Below are positions 62,705 through 64,000 of a stretch of DNA of 64,000 nucleotides, one piece after another. Numbering within the stretch: the stretch's first letter is position 1; each line of letters starts with the position of its first letter. The notes under the pieces were generated by a model that did no database searches, was not told the origin of the DNA, and saw nothing but the letters and a program-made list of their open reading frames with translations. The DNA comes from Muribaculaceae bacterium (GTDB taxonomy: Bacteria > Bacteroidota > Bacteroidia > Bacteroidales > Muribaculaceae). The position numbers were made by a program, and so were the translations under genes. The DNA is taken from positions 208,803 to 272,802 of the forward strand of contig JAIDXM010000049.1 in assembly GCA_029058745.1 (NCBI GenBank), in the 5' to 3' direction.

Positions 62705-64000
62705 ATATATTTAGATATTCCTCTGACAAAAGATGAAATCCGGTCGCTTTTAGGCGACATAGAGAATGAGCGCGTGGAGCGCACGTTATCCACCGACAAT
62801 ACCAAGAAGATGTCGGAGGCTATCTGCTCATTTGCCAATGACATCCGTAACACGAAGAAACCGGGCTATTTTCTTATAGGTGCTGATGATAATGGTGTTC
62901 TTGACGGGCAGACGTTCACCGATGAGCAGTTGCGCTCATATGCAGGACTCCGTAATTCTGGAACGCTTCTTCCTCCACCGGCGATGATGGTCTACAAAGA
63001 AGCGTTTCCTGAAGGCGAGGTTGCGGTTATTGAAGTTCAGCCAAGCGAAGACACCCCGGTCAGATATAAAGGTGTAATCTGGATTAGAATCGGAGCGAGG
63101 AAAGCGGAAGCGAACACGGAGGAGGAACGCATCCTGACCGAAAAAGGACAGATACACAGTTCTTCTTTCGATGGTCGTCCGTGCCGCGAGGCTACAATTG
63201 ACAACATCGATGTCGAACTGTTCAAAAATGAGTATCTGCCAAAAGCTGTGTCTCCGGCAACATTGGCAAAGGACAAGCGCACGCCGATTCAGCAGATGGC
63301 ATCATTGCGCCTTTTCGACACTCGATTTAATTGCCCCACCTATGCCGGACTCCTTTTATTGGGGCATGATCCGCAATATTTTATTCCGGGGGCATACATT
63401 CAGTATGTTAAGTTCGCGGGTACGACACGAGCCACAAAGGTTTTGAAAGAAAATCGATTCAAGGGCAATCTTATCTCAATGCTGAAGGAACTGGAATATT
63501 TCATCAAGTATTCAATCGAGAGCAAGCGCCCCGAATTTGTCAGCGTATTGCGCGAAGAGCCACGCATCAACTATCCGTGGGAGGCGATTCGTGAGCTCGC
63601 CATGAACGCCGTGATGCACCGAGCCTATAACGGCAACAACTCCCCGATAAAATTCTACGAGTATAGCGACCGCATAGAGATTGACAATCCGGGCAACTTA
63701 TATGGAAAGGTGAACTTGGAGAACTTTCCCAACGAAACAGACTATCGCAATCCCAACATAGCTGAGATAATGCTCAATCTTGGTTATGTCAACCGTTTCG
63801 GAAGCGGAGTGAATACCGTTTCGACACTTCTCGAAGAGAACAAAAGCAATCCTGCCGAGTTCCTTCTTGGTGACTACACGACCTTCAAGGTGGTTGTCCA
63901 GAACGCTGATGTCATAGAAAATAGCAACGATGTCATAGAAAAAAAGCCTAATGTCATAGTAAATGGCATAGAAAATGGCACCGATGGCACCGATAAATCT
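62705..64000 (+). CDS. AlbA_2-domain putative ATP-binding transcriptional regulator (3' end outside window)
   Basis: At least 430 residues. The N-terminal AlbA_2 (Schlafen-type DNA-binding) domain has ERTLSTDNTKKMSEAICSFA, KPGYFLIGADDNG and IEVQPSEDTPVRYKG. The HATPase_c_4 domain follows with YPWEAIRELAMNAVMHRAYN, IEIDNPGNLYG and NRFGSGV. Such proteins are common next to mobile elements and defence islands; function is mostly unproved. No ATG fits the N-terminus: the frame opens after a stop with ATA at 62705, giving [ATA]-YLDIPLTKDEI, where ATG would be expected. The C-terminus enters an Asp/Val/Ile/Glu/Asn repeat. Not present in full. Confidence 0.78.
   Translation, partial: MYLDIPLTKDEIRSLLGDIENERVERTLSTDNTKKMSEAICSFANDIRNTKKPGYFLIGADDNGVLDGQTFTDEQLRSYAGLRNSGTLLPPPAMMVYKEAFPEGEVAVIEVQPSEDTPVRYKGVIWIRIGARKAEANTEEERILTEKGQIHSSSFDGRPCREATIDNIDVELFKNEYLPKAVSPATLAKDKRTPIQQMASLRLFDTRFNCPTYAGLLLLGHDPQYFIPGAYIQYVKFAGTTRATKVLKENRFKGNLISMLKELEYFIKYSIESKRPEFVSVLREEPRINYPWEAIRELAMNAVMHRAYNGNNSPIKFYEYSDRIEIDNPGNLYGKVNLENFPNETDYRNPNIAEIMLNLGYVNRFGSGVNTVSTLLEENKSNPAEFLLGDYTTFKVVVQNADVIENSNDVIEKKPNVIVNGIENGTDGTDKS
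63908..64000 (+). repeat. Degenerate coding tandem repeat (GATGTCATAGAAAA-like)
   Basis: Units related to GATGTCATAGAAAA recur at least four times up to the window end, giving DVIENSNDVIEK-like protein repeats after the ATPase domain. Low-complexity linker; its full length is outside the window. Confidence 0.55.

Noticed and set aside
1..64000. CRISPR array or phase-variable invertible promoter
   Set aside because: No regularly spaced repeats and no site-specific inversion repeats near the SusC or regulator promoters were found on reading; the only recombinase is a fragment.

Overview
The window reads as a chromosomal segment of a gut Bacteroidales bacterium, plausibly Muribaculaceae or a near relative. 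The grounds are SusC/SusD-type outer-membrane proteins, a hybrid two-component regulator, BACON domains, many secreted or lipoprotein glycoside hydrolases, and promoters of the Bacteroidetes type (TTTG, about 19 nt, TAnnTTTG). The genus is inference. I see no tRNA, rRNA or CRISPR array.

Layout. (1) 1-4575, minus strand: a GH28 gene cut by the window edge, a GH92 and a Nuc-type MFS permease, then a TonB receptor at 4652-6526. (2) 6560-12228: a possible riboswitch and methyltransferase, a thioredoxin-like and an OmpA-like lipoprotein, metX behind a long structured leader with an intrinsic terminator, lrgA-lrgB and a small TSCPD protein. (3) 12264-18219: an AT-rich island carrying a secreted caspase/legumain-like protease and a BspA-like leucine-rich-repeat protein. 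It is bounded by direct repeats that each contain the 3' end of an araC-type gene, and holds an IS remnant. (4) 17953-28599: the intact AraC regulator diverges from an operon of sugar MFS, DUF5107-TPR protein, GH35 and GH2. (5) 28783-44080: GH43, GH31, two six-hairpin enzymes without a clear family, GH97, a hybrid two-component sensor and GH105, with no SusC/SusD pair. (6) 44297-58451: a compact beta-glucan locus of GH3, a SusR/DUF6377-like regulator, GH16, SusC, SusD, a surface glycan-binding protein and GH5. (7) 58512-61436: a PL11 rhamnogalacturonan lyase. (8) 61794-64000: an IS end, an integrase fragment and a truncated AlbA/ATPase regulator.

Working together: GH28, GH105 and PL11 point to pectin (rhamnogalacturonan I) backbones. 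GH35, GH2, GH43 and GH97 point to galactose-rich side chains or arabinogalactan, with monosaccharides entering through the MFS carriers. The 44-58 kb locus looks self-sufficient for beta-1,3-glucan: GH16 cuts at the surface, SusCD and the binding protein capture and import, and GH5 and GH3 finish.

The most interesting points are the metX leader RNA, the repeat-flanked protease/LRR island (its two araC ends differ only at synonymous sites), the cytoplasmic DUF5107-TPR protein in a sugar operon, and the two unassigned six-hairpin proteins.
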